Source: Levilactobacillus zymae DSM 19395
GTDB taxonomy: Bacteria > Bacillota > Bacilli > Lactobacillales > Lactobacillaceae
DNA length: 55,774 nt
Reading direction: 5' to 3'
NCBI RefSeq assembly: GCF_001434115.1
Contig: NZ_AZDW01000001.1
Coordinates: forward strand, 1 to 55,774
Both the position numbers and the translations under genes were made by a program. The notes under the pieces are model-generated. The model made no database searches. It was not told the DNA's origin and worked only from the letters and a program-made list of their open reading frames with translations. Positions 42,871 through 52,686 of this stretch are shown one piece after another (the first letter of the stretch is position 1; the number at the start of each line of letters is the position of its first letter).

Positions 42871-44004
42871 ATGACCAAAAATGCTAAAACTGTTTTAATT
42901 CTACTGACCGCCATGAACCTCCGCCTAGCCGTCACCGCCGTTACGCCCCTGTTCGGGACCATCCAACGGGCGCTACACGTGACCAGCGCCACCACCGCCC
43001 TGCTGGTCACCCTGCCGTTACTCTGCTTTGCCGGCGGGGCACTTCTCACGCCGCGGTTATACCAGCGGTTTGGTGCGCAACCCCTACTGGTCACGGCGAC
43101 CGGGCTACTAGTCCTCGCCAACCTCCTACGCCCAACCAACGTCGTTTGGCTGTTGAGCGGCACCCTCCTGATTGGACTCGCCATCGCCGGGTTGAACGTC
43201 CTGGTGCCCATCATGGTGGCGCAGACCAGTTCGTCACCCGCCGCCACGACTCAGCTGACCAGTGCCTACGCCGTCACCATGAACGTGGTCGCCGCTTGCG
43301 GCACCGCCCTGGTGATGCCGCTGGCCCAACGCTGGGGCTGGGCGGCCGTCTTACGCAGCTTTGCGTTGCCCGCCGCCATTACCTTAGTCGCGGCTCTCTG
43401 GGTCAGATTCCCGCGGCCGTCTCGTCAGTCCCCCACCACAAGTAAGCACGGAAACGCGTTGTCCCTCTTAAAACGCGACCGCACCGCCCGGTTATTAACG
43501 GTGTTCATGGGCCTACAGTCGTTGATTTTTTACAGTCTGATTGCCTGGCTCCCCGATATTTTTCACGCCCTGGGCGCCACCACTACGCAGGCCGGCAACT
43601 TACTGGCCGTCTTCCAACTGGTGGGCATCCCCGCCGCGCTGGTCTTAAACTGGGTGACCAACCCGCGCCATTTGCTCTGGGGCTTGGGGGGTGGGTATCT
43701 GGTGGGACTTCTCAGTCTGTTTTGGCCAGGCGCCGGTTGGTGGATCGCCGCCGGTGTGCTGGGGGTTACCGCCGCATTGATTTTCAGTCTGGCCTTAAAC
43801 CTCATCGCCACCAGTAGTGCGGTGGTGACCACGGTCGCCCGCCGCTCGGCCCTGGCTCAATCCGTGGGTTACCTGCTGGCCGCCGCGGGCCCTGTGATTT
43901 TGGGAAACCTGTACGACGTGACCCAGACTTGGTTACCCGTTTTAGGCGTGCTGGGTCTCCTCAGCGGGTTAACCCTCATGGTGGGCTTACGCCTAAGTCG
44001 CTAA
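42871..44004 (+). CDS. MFS transporter, CynX/NimT-like
   Basis: A 377-residue, 12-helix protein. Its start, LTAMNLRLAVTAVTPL, matches the CynX/NimT group (cyanate or 2-nitroimidazole transporters), and RFGAQPLL is the loop 2-3 motif. The substrate is unknown. Translation is probably influenced by the hairpin ending at its ATG. Confidence 0.85.
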   Translation: MTKNAKTVLILLTAMNLRLAVTAVTPLFGTIQRALHVTSATTALLVTLPLLCFAGGALLTPRLYQRFGAQPLLVTATGLLVLANLLRPTNVVWLLSGTLLIGLAIAGLNVLVPIMVAQTSSSPAATTQLTSAYAVTMNVVAACGTALVMPLAQRWGWAAVLRSFALPAAITLVAALWVRFPRPSRQSPTTSKHGNALSLLKRDRTARLLTVFMGLQSLIFYSLIAWLPDIFHALGATTTQAGNLLAVFQLVGIPAALVLNWVTNPRHLLWGLGGGYLVGLLSLFWPGAGWWIAAGVLGVTAALIFSLALNLIATSSAVVTTVARRSALAQSVGYLLAAAGPVILGNLYDVTQTWLPVLGVLGLLSGLTLMVGLRLSR

Positions 44005-44032
44005 TCTTAATATGTTTCATCTCCGAATATCT

Positions 44033-44162
44033 GGTGCCAAAACCTGCGCCAAAAGGCAGCTGGTTCCGCTTAACCCCGTAAGGCGGATAATCCAGGTTCA
44101 GGATTATCCGCCTTACGAACCGTCGTTCATGCTCGCCAGCTAACCGCCTTCTGTCGCACTCT
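44033..44162 (-). repeat. Dispersed structured repeat, copy 2
   Basis: Partner of 31494-31618. Here the inner hairpin is a perfect 17 bp stem (CGTAAGGCGGATAATCC and complement, 7 nt loop). The outer arms CAAAAGGCAGCTGG and CCAGCTAACCGCCTT also pair. It fills the space between two convergent genes, 3 bp from the antiporter stop. Confidence 0.7.
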
Positions 44163-44165
44163 TTA

Positions 44166-45764
44166 TTAAATATCGTTCGGGTCCTCCTCGTGCCGGTCAA
44201 TGGCCGGGCCAATCACCAGCGATTCGGCCAGCAGGACTTCGTTGTACAGTTGGAAAACGAAATCTTGATACTTGACTTCACTTTGCGAAATCATGTCCAG
44301 GTATTGCCGCTCCTGAGCGAAGGCGGTGATGAACGCCCGCATCTCCAGTTCCTTTTCGGCGCCGGTAAAGTCGGGATGCCGGACCACCTCCAGCCAGGCC
44401 TTGGTGAAGTCGCGCACCCGGGTCTTTTGTTTCTGTGATTGCAGGTCAAAGATCACGGACGCCTTGACGTTGGGTGGCAGGTACATCTTCTGGACCGTCT
44501 CGATGGCCTGGTGCACCATGGTCGTGCGTACCTGGTCCAACTCGTGCGCCGCGTCCCGGTTGGTCACGTCCTTGGGAAGGAGGAACCGAAAGACCACGGT
44601 CGGCACCAGTAGGCTCAAAATAATCAACGTGCTTTCGGCCATCAATACCAGGTTGAAATCACCGTGCCGTACCGGCATGTCGGCCAGCGTATAGGCCAAC
44701 GCCAACGTGACGGCCCCGTGGACCCCGCCCAGCGCAAAGATCCAGCCGGACCGGTTACTGAAGTGGAGCCGCAAGCGACCAAAGGCGTACCGGACCGCCA
44801 CGTTGATCACGTACAGCAGGACACCGATGACCAACCAGTTGAGAGAAGCCGTAGTCATCCGGTCATCAGCGATAATTTTTAGGAACATGAAGCCCAGGAC
44901 CACGAAGACGATGCTGTTAAAGATCTCGGTGATCATGTCTTCCAAGTCGAGTCCCAGGTGAATCTGCCGCGAATTCAGCAGGCGACTGCGCTGGGCCTCC
45001 GCGTTACTGACCAGCCCGGCACAGACCACGGCGATGATCCCCGAGACCCGGATGACCTCCGACGCGTAGTACAACACGAACGGCGTGATCACGTACAACA
45101 GGATCTGCGCATTTAACGGGTTGTACGAGGTCCGCATCAGCAGCTGTCGAAACAGGGTCAACGCCCAGGCGACCACGAACCCGAACAACGCCCCACCGAC
45201 CGCCGAAATCAAAAAGTCGACGATGGTTTCTTGGTAGTTGATGTAGCCGTTGACGTACCACAGCGCGGCCATGTTCAGCAGGATGATCCCAGAGGCGTCG
45301 TTGAACAGCGACTCCATCTTGAGGAAGACCCCCTCCTTTTGCGGGCTCCGCAGGCCGTTCGTCACCGACTCCATGGCCGTAGCATCGGTGGGCGTGCTGA
45401 TGGCCGCCAAGATGAAGGCCAGCGGCAGGCTGACCCCGGCGGCCGCCCAGACGCCAAAGCCCGCTAAGATCAGGCACAGGATGACCAGGACCACGGTGGT
45501 TTGCAGGATATGGTGAAACTCGCGACCCACCGCGTTTAACCGCGTGGCCTGTCCCTCGAAGAACAGCAACGGCGCCACGACCATCCCGATGAAGATGTCC
45601 GAGTTAAACGCCGCCACGTGGTGTCCCAACGCCGGAATCAGGTAAATGATGGCCCCGCCCACCAGGCTGATGTAGCTGACCGAGATGCGCGGAAAGGCTT
45701 GGGACAGAAAGATACTGATCACGGCGACCAAGACCAGAATAAAGGTTGAAATCATTTGGCTCAT
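44166..45764 (-). CDS. Na+/H+ antiporter, CPA1 family (NhaP-like)
   Basis: 532 residues with about 12 membrane helices and a cytoplasmic C-terminal domain (about 410-532). AISTPTDATAMESV and MESLFNDASGIILL carry the conserved Asp residues of the ion site. It exchanges sodium or potassium for protons across the membrane. AAGGGGG precedes the ATG. Confidence 0.92.
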   Translation of the reverse strand: MSQMISTFILVLVAVISIFLSQAFPRISVSYISLVGGAIIYLIPALGHHVAAFNSDIFIGMVVAPLLFFEGQATRLNAVGREFHHILQTTVVLVILCLILAGFGVWAAAGVSLPLAFILAAISTPTDATAMESVTNGLRSPQKEGVFLKMESLFNDASGIILLNMAALWYVNGYINYQETIVDFLISAVGGALFGFVVAWALTLFRQLLMRTSYNPLNAQILLYVITPFVLYYASEVIRVSGIIAVVCAGLVSNAEAQRSRLLNSRQIHLGLDLEDMITEIFNSIVFVVLGFMFLKIIADDRMTTASLNWLVIGVLLYVINVAVRYAFGRLRLHFSNRSGWIFALGGVHGAVTLALAYTLADMPVRHGDFNLVLMAESTLIILSLLVPTVVFRFLLPKDVTNRDAAHELDQVRTTMVHQAIETVQKMYLPPNVKASVIFDLQSQKQKTRVRDFTKAWLEVVRHPDFTGAEKELEMRAFITAFAQERQYLDMISQSEVKYQDFVFQLYNEVLLAESLVIGPAIDRHEEDPNDI

Positions 45765-45952
45765 TGACAGGCGTCCCCCTTGATAGCATGGTTACTTAAT
45801 TAACTAAAATATACCACACCCCCGCTCATCCCGGGGATGCAAGGTCTTGGGACGGCGAGCAAAAAAACATATTAAATGATTTATACACCAGTCTTCTATA
45901 ATAGCCCGTTCCAGCGGCCCCGGTAGTTCAGACCCTTATCGAATTTTTGGCG

Positions 45953-45981
45953 TTGACACCCGGCCGCAACCGGCCTACCCT
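45953..45981 (+). promoter_or_regulatory. Promoter of the T-box leader
   Basis: TTGACA (45953-45958) and TACCCT (45976-45981) are 17 nt apart, and a TATAAT further up at 45897-45902 may be a second promoter. Confidence 0.6.
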
Positions 45982-45987
45982 AAGGGA

Positions 45988-46265
45988 CAAGTTTTACAGT
46001 TGAACGCGAGATCAGGAAGAGTACGTTAACCGCCCCCGCCAAGAGAGCCTCCGGTAGCTGCAAAGGAGGTCCCCGGCCGTTAACCGAAGATGAACCTGAG
46101 AGCTAACGATCGGTGCCAGCTGGTCGTCCGACGCCGTGACCCGTTACCGTCACCGACTTTTGGCAACAGAAGTTACGGAGCGGCTGGGCGTGAGTTCAGT
46201 CCAAAGCGGGGTGGCACCACGGGAAATCGTCCTCATGTTTACGCAACATGGCGACGATTTTTTAG
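45988..46265 (+). promoter_or_regulatory. T-box riboswitch
   Basis: The T-box core GGGTGGCACCACGG at 46208-46222 is followed by a terminator (AATCGTC...GACGATTTTTT, to 46265). Stem I is visible: TCAGG (46012-) pairs with CCTGA, AGTA on the 5' side and GAA on the 3' side form the loop E, and GTTAAC arms form the helix above. The specifier loop reads GAAGATGAACC, so the best guess for the specifier codon is ATG (Met) at 46091-46093. Uncharged tRNA would allow read-through into the lipoprotein gene. Confidence 0.9.
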
Positions 46266-46286
46266 TTTGCAGAGGAGATGGCGTTC

Positions 46287-47933
46287 ATGATTCAACACAA
46301 GTTATACCTTAGTTTCGCGGTACTGGGCCTCCTGACCCTCGCCGGGTGTGGGCAACAGGCCAGCGGTCACAACGGCCACGGCAAGTACGCGGCCAACCAG
46401 ACGTTAAACTGGACGGAGATCCAAGAACTCTCCACGTCCGACCTGTCCAAGGTCACCGATACCGTGAGTTTCACCATGTTACAAAACACCCAGGAGGGCC
46501 TGTACCGCTTAGACGCTAAGGGCCGGCCCCAACCGGCGATTGCCACGCACACCCGCCTGTCTAACGGCGGCAAGACCTACACCTTCGACCTGCGGCACAA
46601 CGCCCGCTGGTCCAACGGCGACCCGGTCACGGCCCAAGACTTCGTGTATTCGTGGCGGCGGACGTTGACGCCCAAGACGGCCGCGCAGATGCAAAGTTAC
46701 CTGTTTCCGGTGGTCAACGCCAAGGCCATTAACGCTGGCAAGTTGCCCGCCAGTACACTGGGGATTCACGCGCAGGGCAAGTACCGACTGGTGGTCAACC
46801 TGACCAAGCCGGTGGCCTACTGGAAGACTTTACTGGCCTGGCCGCTCTTCTACCCGGAAAACGCCAAGGTGGTCGCCAAGTACGGCAGTCGTTACGGGAC
46901 GTCGTCGGCGCGCGTGGTTTCCGACGGCCCCTACCAACTGACCAAGTGGAACGGGACCGGCAAGACCTGGACGCTGGCGAAGAACCCGCACTACTGGAAC
47001 CACGCCAACGTCCATCTAACCGCCATCAACTACCAGGTCAACGAAAGCACCACCACCAGCTACAACCTGTTCACCGCCAAGAAGGCCGACGAGACGCTGT
47101 TAAGTGGCCAGCAGGTCAAAAACAACCTGAATAATCCTAATTTCGTTAAACGCCTACCCACCGGCACCCAACGCCTCGACTTGAACCAAAAGAAGGTCGC
47201 GGCCCTGCGGAACGTCAAAATTCGCCAGGCGTTATCGGCGGCCATCAACCGTCAACAACTGGTCAAAAACGTTTTGCAGGACGGTTCGGTGGCCTCGAGC
47301 GGGTTGGTGCCCGTGGGGATGGGCAAGAATCCTAAGACCGGTGAGGACTTTAGTCGCGAGGCCGTGGTCCAGTCGGCGACCGCCTACGACCTTGCCCGAG
47401 CCAAGGCGTTATTGAAACAGGGCTATCAGGCCACCCACACCCACCAGTTACACCTCACGCTGTCGGTGGGCGACGTGGACGCCACCAAGCAGACGGCCGA
47501 ATTTCTCCAGAGTTCGCTGGAAAAGTTGCCGGGCGTCAAAATCGCGGTCAAGGCGGTGCCCTACGTTCAACTGATCAACCAGCAAAGCGCTGGGAATTAT
47601 CAGCTCACGTTGAGCGGCGCGCAGTCCGTCATGGCCGACCCCAACGAATTTCTGGACAACTACCTGACACACACCAGTGACAACATCACCGGCTTTACCA
47701 ACGCCCAGTTCGACCGGTTGATGGACCAGGCCGATAATCAGGACGGCAACCAACCGGCCGTTCGCTGGCAAAAGCTGGTGGCCGCCGAAAAGGTCCTGAT
47801 GACCCAGCAAGCCACGATTCCGTTATTCCAGCAGGCCAAGTCGCAACTCCTCCGCACGACCGTTAAGGGCATCATCTACAACCCCGCCGGCGTGCCGTTT
47901 GACTTCACCCACGCCTACATGGGCCAAGCCTAA
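46287..47933 (+). CDS. Peptide ABC transporter substrate-binding lipoprotein (OppA-like)
   Basis: ATG 46287 is 9 nt from GAGGAG (the ATG at 46278 touches the site), giving 548 residues. A lipoprotein signal ends LTLAGC, so Cys is the lipidated residue after LspA cleavage. The rest is a cluster C (SBP_bac_5) peptide-binding protein with YTFDLRHNARWSNGDPVTAQDFVYSWRR. No permease or ATPase genes are adjacent, so it must use a transporter encoded elsewhere. The T-box suggests supply of one amino acid, likely Met, via peptides. Confidence 0.9.
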   Translation: MIQHKLYLSFAVLGLLTLAGCGQQASGHNGHGKYAANQTLNWTEIQELSTSDLSKVTDTVSFTMLQNTQEGLYRLDAKGRPQPAIATHTRLSNGGKTYTFDLRHNARWSNGDPVTAQDFVYSWRRTLTPKTAAQMQSYLFPVVNAKAINAGKLPASTLGIHAQGKYRLVVNLTKPVAYWKTLLAWPLFYPENAKVVAKYGSRYGTSSARVVSDGPYQLTKWNGTGKTWTLAKNPHYWNHANVHLTAINYQVNESTTTSYNLFTAKKADETLLSGQQVKNNLNNPNFVKRLPTGTQRLDLNQKKVAALRNVKIRQALSAAINRQQLVKNVLQDGSVASSGLVPVGMGKNPKTGEDFSREAVVQSATAYDLARAKALLKQGYQATHTHQLHLTLSVGDVDATKQTAEFLQSSLEKLPGVKIAVKAVPYVQLINQQSAGNYQLTLSGAQSVMADPNEFLDNYLTHTSDNITGFTNAQFDRLMDQADNQDGNQPAVRWQKLVAAEKVLMTQQATIPLFQQAKSQLLRTTVKGIIYNPAGVPFDFTHAYMGQA

Positions 47934-47950
47934 TGTTGCCAACCCACATT

Positions 47951-47989
47951 AAAGGCGCCATCCCGCATTCTCTCGGGGTGGCGCCTTTT
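47951..47989 (+). terminator. Terminator
   Basis: AAAGGCGCC...GGCGCCTTTT with a 12-13 bp stem. Confidence 0.85.
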
Positions 47990-48002
47990 CGTGATGCTGT
48001 GT

Positions 48003-48353
48003 TTAACGTAAGAAGTCCTCGCGGATTGGCGTAAAGGCGTCCAGTAACCGGCTATCGTCGGCTAACGGGATGCAGCCGTGTGCGTGGTCGCTGGGGAAGT
48101 AAATACTGTCGCCGGCGTGCACCTCCTGAACCTCGGTGTGGTCGGGATACTTGACCGCAAACTTAAACGCCCCGCGCAACACGTACGTGGTTTGCACATG
48201 AACGTGGTGGTGAAACGGAATCGGCGTGTCGGCGGGCACCGCGTGTTCGAAAATCACCAGCGCGTCCATGAGCCCCTCCCCGTGGGCACCGACCTGCCGT
48301 AGCGTGTTGTCGTCGACCCGTTCTAACTTTAAATTTTCTGCTTTAAAAAACAT
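48003..48353 (-). CDS. Cupin domain protein
   Basis: 116 residues from ATG 48353 (GGGGG 9 nt upstream). Cupin motif 1 is FHHHVHVQTTYVLRG and motif 2 is HAGDSIYFPSDHAHG; the His ligands for a metal are present. It is a small single-domain cupin with no assignable substrate. It stands alone between a terminator and the phosphoesterase gene. Confidence 0.85.
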   Translation of the reverse strand: MFFKAENLKLERVDDNTLRQVGAHGEGLMDALVIFEHAVPADTPIPFHHHVHVQTTYVLRGAFKFAVKYPDHTEVQEVHAGDSIYFPSDHAHGCIPLADDSRLLDAFTPIREDFLR

Positions 48354-48464
48354 TCTGAGCATCCCCCTCTAATTTGGCGTCGACCGACGGATTAATGAAA
48401 TCGGTTTCAGTCGTTACCTCTAAGGATGCCCCTTTTACCGCGACATTTCAATGCCGGGCGAACG

Positions 48465-49307
48465 TTAATCCTGATGCAACCGCGCTAAAATGGCCTGCAA
48501 CCGCCGATTATAGCCTAGCTGGGTGGTCAACTGCGTCAACGCCGTGGCGTCGTGGGTGTTGACCATCCCCTCGCGGAGTTGCTGGGTGTACATCGTCAAA
48601 TACGGCAACTGGCGGTTCCGCGCTAGGGCCAACTCCGCGTCAACGTCGTAGGCCACGTGGCGGAAGTCGACGGTGGGCAGCGCTACGCCGTGCGTGGTCA
48701 CGATGGCGTATTGGGCCCGCAAGTCCGCGGTGAAGCTGGGCCAATCGGGATAGGGCATCCCCACGGTGCCGGGGTTGATGATCAATTGCCCGGCACTACT
48801 CCAGCGCATCAACTGTTGGTGGGTATGGCCATAAACAACCACGTCCGCCGTGGGCCCCACCAACTGGTCGAAGGCCGGCTGGTCGCCCACCGGTCGGAGG
48901 GTCTTGCCCCAATTTTGGGTGGGTAAGTTATGACTGAGTTGAAAGGTCAAGCCGTCCACCGTGCGAGTCTGAACCAGGGGCAGCTGGTGTAACCGGGCAA
49001 TGTCGGCCGCCGTCAGTTGGGCCCGCACGTAGTCGCCCAGGATGGCCAGGTAGATTTTCCGGGGCCGGGCCAATTGAATCGGCCCGTCGATGGCTTCCAA
49101 GAGGTTATCTTCCCAGTTACCCCGGACGTACGCGGTCACCGGTAGCGAATCCAGGACCGCTAGCAGGTCGTGGGCGCCGGGCCCGGGCAGAAAGAGGTCA
49201 CCAATCAGCCAAAAGACCGTACAGCCGGCTTGCTGCGCGTCGGCCACCACGGCCTTGAGCGCCGTGACGTCACCATGCACGTCTGAAATTAACGCAATTT
49301 TTGTCAT
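48465..49307 (-). CDS. Metallophosphoesterase (YfcE/calcineurin-like)
   Basis: A 280-residue enzyme with all metal motifs: SDVHGD, WLIGDLF, VRGNWED, QLSHN, VYGHTHQQ. It hydrolyses phosphodiesters or phosphoproteins; the substrate is unknown. GGTGAGG precedes the ATG. Confidence 0.88.
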   Translation of the reverse strand: MTKIALISDVHGDVTALKAVVADAQQAGCTVFWLIGDLFLPGPGAHDLLAVLDSLPVTAYVRGNWEDNLLEAIDGPIQLARPRKIYLAILGDYVRAQLTAADIARLHQLPLVQTRTVDGLTFQLSHNLPTQNWGKTLRPVGDQPAFDQLVGPTADVVVYGHTHQQLMRWSSAGQLIINPGTVGMPYPDWPSFTADLRAQYAIVTTHGVALPTVDFRHVAYDVDAELALARNRQLPYLTMYTQQLREGMVNTHDATALTQLTTQLGYNRRLQAILARLHQD

Positions 49308-49384
49308 GTGAACACCTCACCTTCTAGTTTGCCACAACTCGCGGGTTAGTGAACCGCTCGACCCCCACTTTTCTCGGTGAATCG

Positions 49385-50995
49385 TCAAACGTCGGCCGGA
49401 ACCAATCGTCCGTCCCATAAGGCCAGCACGCGGTCACACAGGGCCAACGAACTTTGCCGGTGGGTCACTAAGATGACGGTGCCGTGGTAGTAACGCCGCA
49501 CCGCGGTTAAAATCAAGGCTTCATTGAGCACGTCCAGGTTACTAGTGGGTTCGTCTAGAATCAATAACTCGCTGGGATGGACCAGTGCCCGCGCCAATTC
49601 TAGGCGTTGCACCTCCCCGGCCGACAGCACCGGTCGGCTGGACGAGACCTGCGTGTCTAATTGATCCGGTAAGTGGCGGATGGTGACGGCCAAATCTAGC
49701 CAGTCCAAGACCTGCCAGAGCCGCTCATCCGTGAACTGTTCGTCGCGTAAGGTTAGATTTTCGCGTAAAGTGCCGGTAAAGAGCTGCGCGGTTTGGGGCA
49801 CGTAGTTGATGACTTGGCGCACCGCCGCTAACGCCAACGTCTCGCCGGCTTGACCGTTAAACGTGACAGTCCCCCGGTCGGCCGCGTACCAGCGCATGAT
49901 GAGTTTCACGATGGTCGACTTACCGGCACCACTGGGGCCCACAAGACCGAGGCGTTCCCCCGCCGTGACCGTCAAGTCGGTGTGCCGTAAGATGGGCTCC
50001 GTGGGCCGCTGCGGGTAGGCAAAGTCCACTTGCTGCAGTTGCGCTTGTTGCAGCGGCCCCAAGTTAGCCGTCCCCGTAGCGGCCACCCGCGGCGTTTCGT
50101 CCAAGAAATCAAAGACGTTTTGCGCGGCGAGAAGGCCCCCACTCAACGATCCCGGCAGGTTGCCTAACGCCAATAGTCGACTGAACGTGAAGGGAAACAG
50201 CACCGCCCAGACCAACGACAAGTGTTGCGTGACCACGACGCCGATCACGGCCATTAAGCTTAGCACCACGATCAGTTGCATGATCACGGCCGTTTGAGTC
50301 TGCCGCAAGGCCTTTTGCCGGTTCACCCGCCAGTAGGCTTGCGAGGCTTGGTCGAGCTGGTGCAGGCGGGCGGCCGTGGCTTGATACTGCTGCAGCTCCG
50401 TTTGTCCCGTGATGGCTTCAGCCAGTTGGCGTTGTTCCTGTAAATCACGGGCGTTGAGTTCGGTCGTCAACGTCTTCAACCGGTGATGGGTGGCCAGCGG
50501 GAGGCCCAGGCCAATGCTGACGTAGGCAATCAGCGCAATCAGGCCCAGCCAGGGCGAAGCGCTCCCTAAGACGATTACGAGGCTCACCGCCGTCAGGCTG
50601 CCGATAATCACCGGCGCCAGGGTGTGAGCGTAAAAGATTTCAATCAGTCCGATGTCTTGGGCCAGGAGTTTGAGCACGTCGCTACTGCGCTGGTCGTCTA
50701 ACTTGGCGGGCGCTAAACGCAGGAGTTGTTGGTAGGTTAAGTTTCGCAGGTGCGATAGGATTTTAAAGGCCGCCAGGTGGCCTAGGTACTGTTCGCCGAA
50801 GCGACAAATTCCCCCGACCAGCGCCAGGACCAGTAACCAGGCCCACCAGAACGGGATGGGGTGAAATAGCACCGTAAAGCCGCCCCATAACAGGCCCAGT
50901 TGGAAGCCGGTGGCGGCGAGTCCGGCCAAAATACTGGCGGCCAACACCCAGTTCAGGCGGCCAGCGGTCACTAACAAACGTCTAAATAGCTTCAT
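49385..50995 (-). CDS. cydC: CydC-type ABC exporter subunit
   Basis: A 536-residue half-transporter with six membrane helices and an ATPase domain (Walker A GPSGAGKST, signature LSAGEVQRLELARAL, Walker B LLILDEPTSNLD). With CydD it forms the heterodimer that in E. coli exports Cys/glutathione and is needed for cytochrome bd assembly. It overlaps cydD by 4 bp. No cydAB genes are in the window, so export of another thiol or amino acid is possible. Confidence 0.82.
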   Translation of the reverse strand: MKLFRRLLVTAGRLNWVLAASILAGLAATGFQLGLLWGGFTVLFHPIPFWWAWLLVLALVGGICRFGEQYLGHLAAFKILSHLRNLTYQQLLRLAPAKLDDQRSSDVLKLLAQDIGLIEIFYAHTLAPVIIGSLTAVSLVIVLGSASPWLGLIALIAYVSIGLGLPLATHHRLKTLTTELNARDLQEQRQLAEAITGQTELQQYQATAARLHQLDQASQAYWRVNRQKALRQTQTAVIMQLIVVLSLMAVIGVVVTQHLSLVWAVLFPFTFSRLLALGNLPGSLSGGLLAAQNVFDFLDETPRVAATGTANLGPLQQAQLQQVDFAYPQRPTEPILRHTDLTVTAGERLGLVGPSGAGKSTIVKLIMRWYAADRGTVTFNGQAGETLALAAVRQVINYVPQTAQLFTGTLRENLTLRDEQFTDERLWQVLDWLDLAVTIRHLPDQLDTQVSSSRPVLSAGEVQRLELARALVHPSELLILDEPTSNLDVLNEALILTAVRRYYHGTVILVTHRQSSLALCDRVLALWDGRLVPADV

Positions 50996-52686
50996 ACGGT
51001 CGCCACCTCCTTGAGTAAGCGTTGTTGTTCTTGGACCAATTGCGCAAACGCCGGGACTTGGGTTTGCAGACTGGTAAAGGTTCCGCTTATCAGTTGGTGA
51101 TCCGTCAAGAAAAGCAGTCGGTCCAGCCGGTTGAGGTCGTCTAAGCGGTGGGTGATCAGTAGCACCAGTTTCGTTTGGGCCAATTGCTGAATCACAGACA
51201 AAATCTGATTGGCATTAGTCGGATCAATGTTAGACGTCACCTCGTCGAAGAGGTAGCCGTCCTTATTTGCCAGAACGGCGCGCGCAACGGCGACTTGTTG
51301 CCGTTGGCCGGGTGACAATTGAGCCCCGTTTTCCCCCACCTGAGTGGCGTACCCCGCAGGCAAGTCCACCACGAAGTGACAGAGGCCCAAGTCGGTCAAA
51401 CGTTGCTGCCAATCGATGGCCTGATTGCCCAATAGTAGGTTGTCTTGGATGCTCCCGGCAAAAATTTTCGCCGTGGGGCCCAGATAGGCGAAGTGTTTTA
51501 ACCAATCGGTCGGCGCCACCGCCGCCAGGTCCGTGGTGCCGTTAACCAGTATTTGCCCGGCTAATAGTGGTTGGCGTTGCATCAAGGTTTGCGCCAAAGT
51601 GCTTTTGCCACTCCCACTGGGGCCGGTCAGCCCCACCAGTTGTCCCGCCGTTAACGTCAGGTCTGTGGTCAGTAAGGACTGGTCGGTGTGACCCACCGTG
51701 CCGGTGAGTTGCAAGCGGGTGACCGGTGCGTCGAGCGTAACGACCGCCGTTCCTGTCTGGGGCACCGCGGCCGCGTCGATCACGGCAAACAGGTGCCGCA
51801 ATTTCGGTAACGTCGACATGAAAACATGCATGAAATACCCGAACTGGCGAAAATCAATTAGCCAAACCGCGGTCAAGGTCCCAATCCCCAACGCCGTGCT
51901 CAAAGCTAGTGTGTGGGCCTGCACCGCGTTGACCTGGGCCAGTAAGAAATAACCGATTGCTCCATACAGACAAAAGTCCATGATGGTTAGCGACTGCAGC
52001 TGGTAGCGTAAGACGCCCATGGTCTTTTGCCGGTAGTCCTCCGAATCGGTCGCAAAATCCTGCGCATAGCGGTGTTGGCGCTGGTACATGATGAGTGTAC
52101 TCATCCCCAGAAAGTCGTCGAGAAACCGTTGGCCCATTCGGTTAAAACTTTGGATGTAGGCTAAGTTTTGCCGGTTTCCGAGGCCTTGCAACAGACCCAT
52201 TCCCATCCCCAGCAGTAAGATACCGCCAACGGGGATCACCACGGTCCAAGCATGTGCCCACAACACAACGCCCAGCAGGACCAGACCGGTCAGTATCAGC
52301 TGTAAAATGGTGGGAATGACGGTGTCAAAAAAGATGGTCACCGCCCGCAACGTGCTAAGGTCTTGTTGAAGGCCCTGCATCACGTTAGTCGTGGCTTGCG
52401 TTGGTCGGAAGGTAGCGTTTAGAAATTGACGTTGGAGATCCTGACTGGCCGCGGCCGCCCATCCATTGCGGCTCAGCCAGCGACTCGCGACTAGGTAAAG
52501 CACTGTGACCACCAGCTGAAGCCCGATCAAGCCGAGCAAAACGGCATTCACGGTACCCCGTAGCGCCCACTGCGCGCCGGCCCAGACCAACGTGACCACT
52601 AACAGGCGACTCAGCCACTGGCCTACCAGTTGAACTTCCATTTTCCAGCGTTGGGCGGCACCGAGCTGCCATAACCGTTTAATCAT
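50992..52686 (-). CDS. cydD: CydD-type ABC exporter subunit
   Basis: A 564-residue half-transporter with six helices and an ATPase domain (Walker A GPSGSGKST, signature LSPGQRQQVAVARA, Walker B GYLFDEVTSNIDP). The first gene of the pair; AAGGGGAC lies before the ATG. It is very likely the heterodimer partner of the following gene. Assignment to CydD over other exporters rests on pairing and order. Confidence 0.82.
   Translation of the reverse strand: MIKRLWQLGAAQRWKMEVQLVGQWLSRLLVVTLVWAGAQWALRGTVNAVLLGLIGLQLVVTVLYLVASRWLSRNGWAAAASQDLQRQFLNATFRPTQATTNVMQGLQQDLSTLRAVTIFFDTVIPTILQLILTGLVLLGVVLWAHAWTVVIPVGGILLLGMGMGLLQGLGNRQNLAYIQSFNRMGQRFLDDFLGMSTLIMYQRQHRYAQDFATDSEDYRQKTMGVLRYQLQSLTIMDFCLYGAIGYFLLAQVNAVQAHTLALSTALGIGTLTAVWLIDFRQFGYFMHVFMSTLPKLRHLFAVIDAAAVPQTGTAVVTLDAPVTRLQLTGTVGHTDQSLLTTDLTLTAGQLVGLTGPSGSGKSTLAQTLMQRQPLLAGQILVNGTTDLAAVAPTDWLKHFAYLGPTAKIFAGSIQDNLLLGNQAIDWQQRLTDLGLCHFVVDLPAGYATQVGENGAQLSPGQRQQVAVARAVLANKDGYLFDEVTSNIDPTNANQILSVIQQLAQTKLVLLITHRLDDLNRLDRLLFLTDHQLISGTFTSLQTQVPAFAQLVQEQQRLLKEVATV

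Noticed and set aside
46090-46290. Small ORF starting in the T-box leader
   Set aside because: It begins at the specifier-loop ATG without a ribosome site and crosses the T-box and terminator; it is part of the riboswitch.
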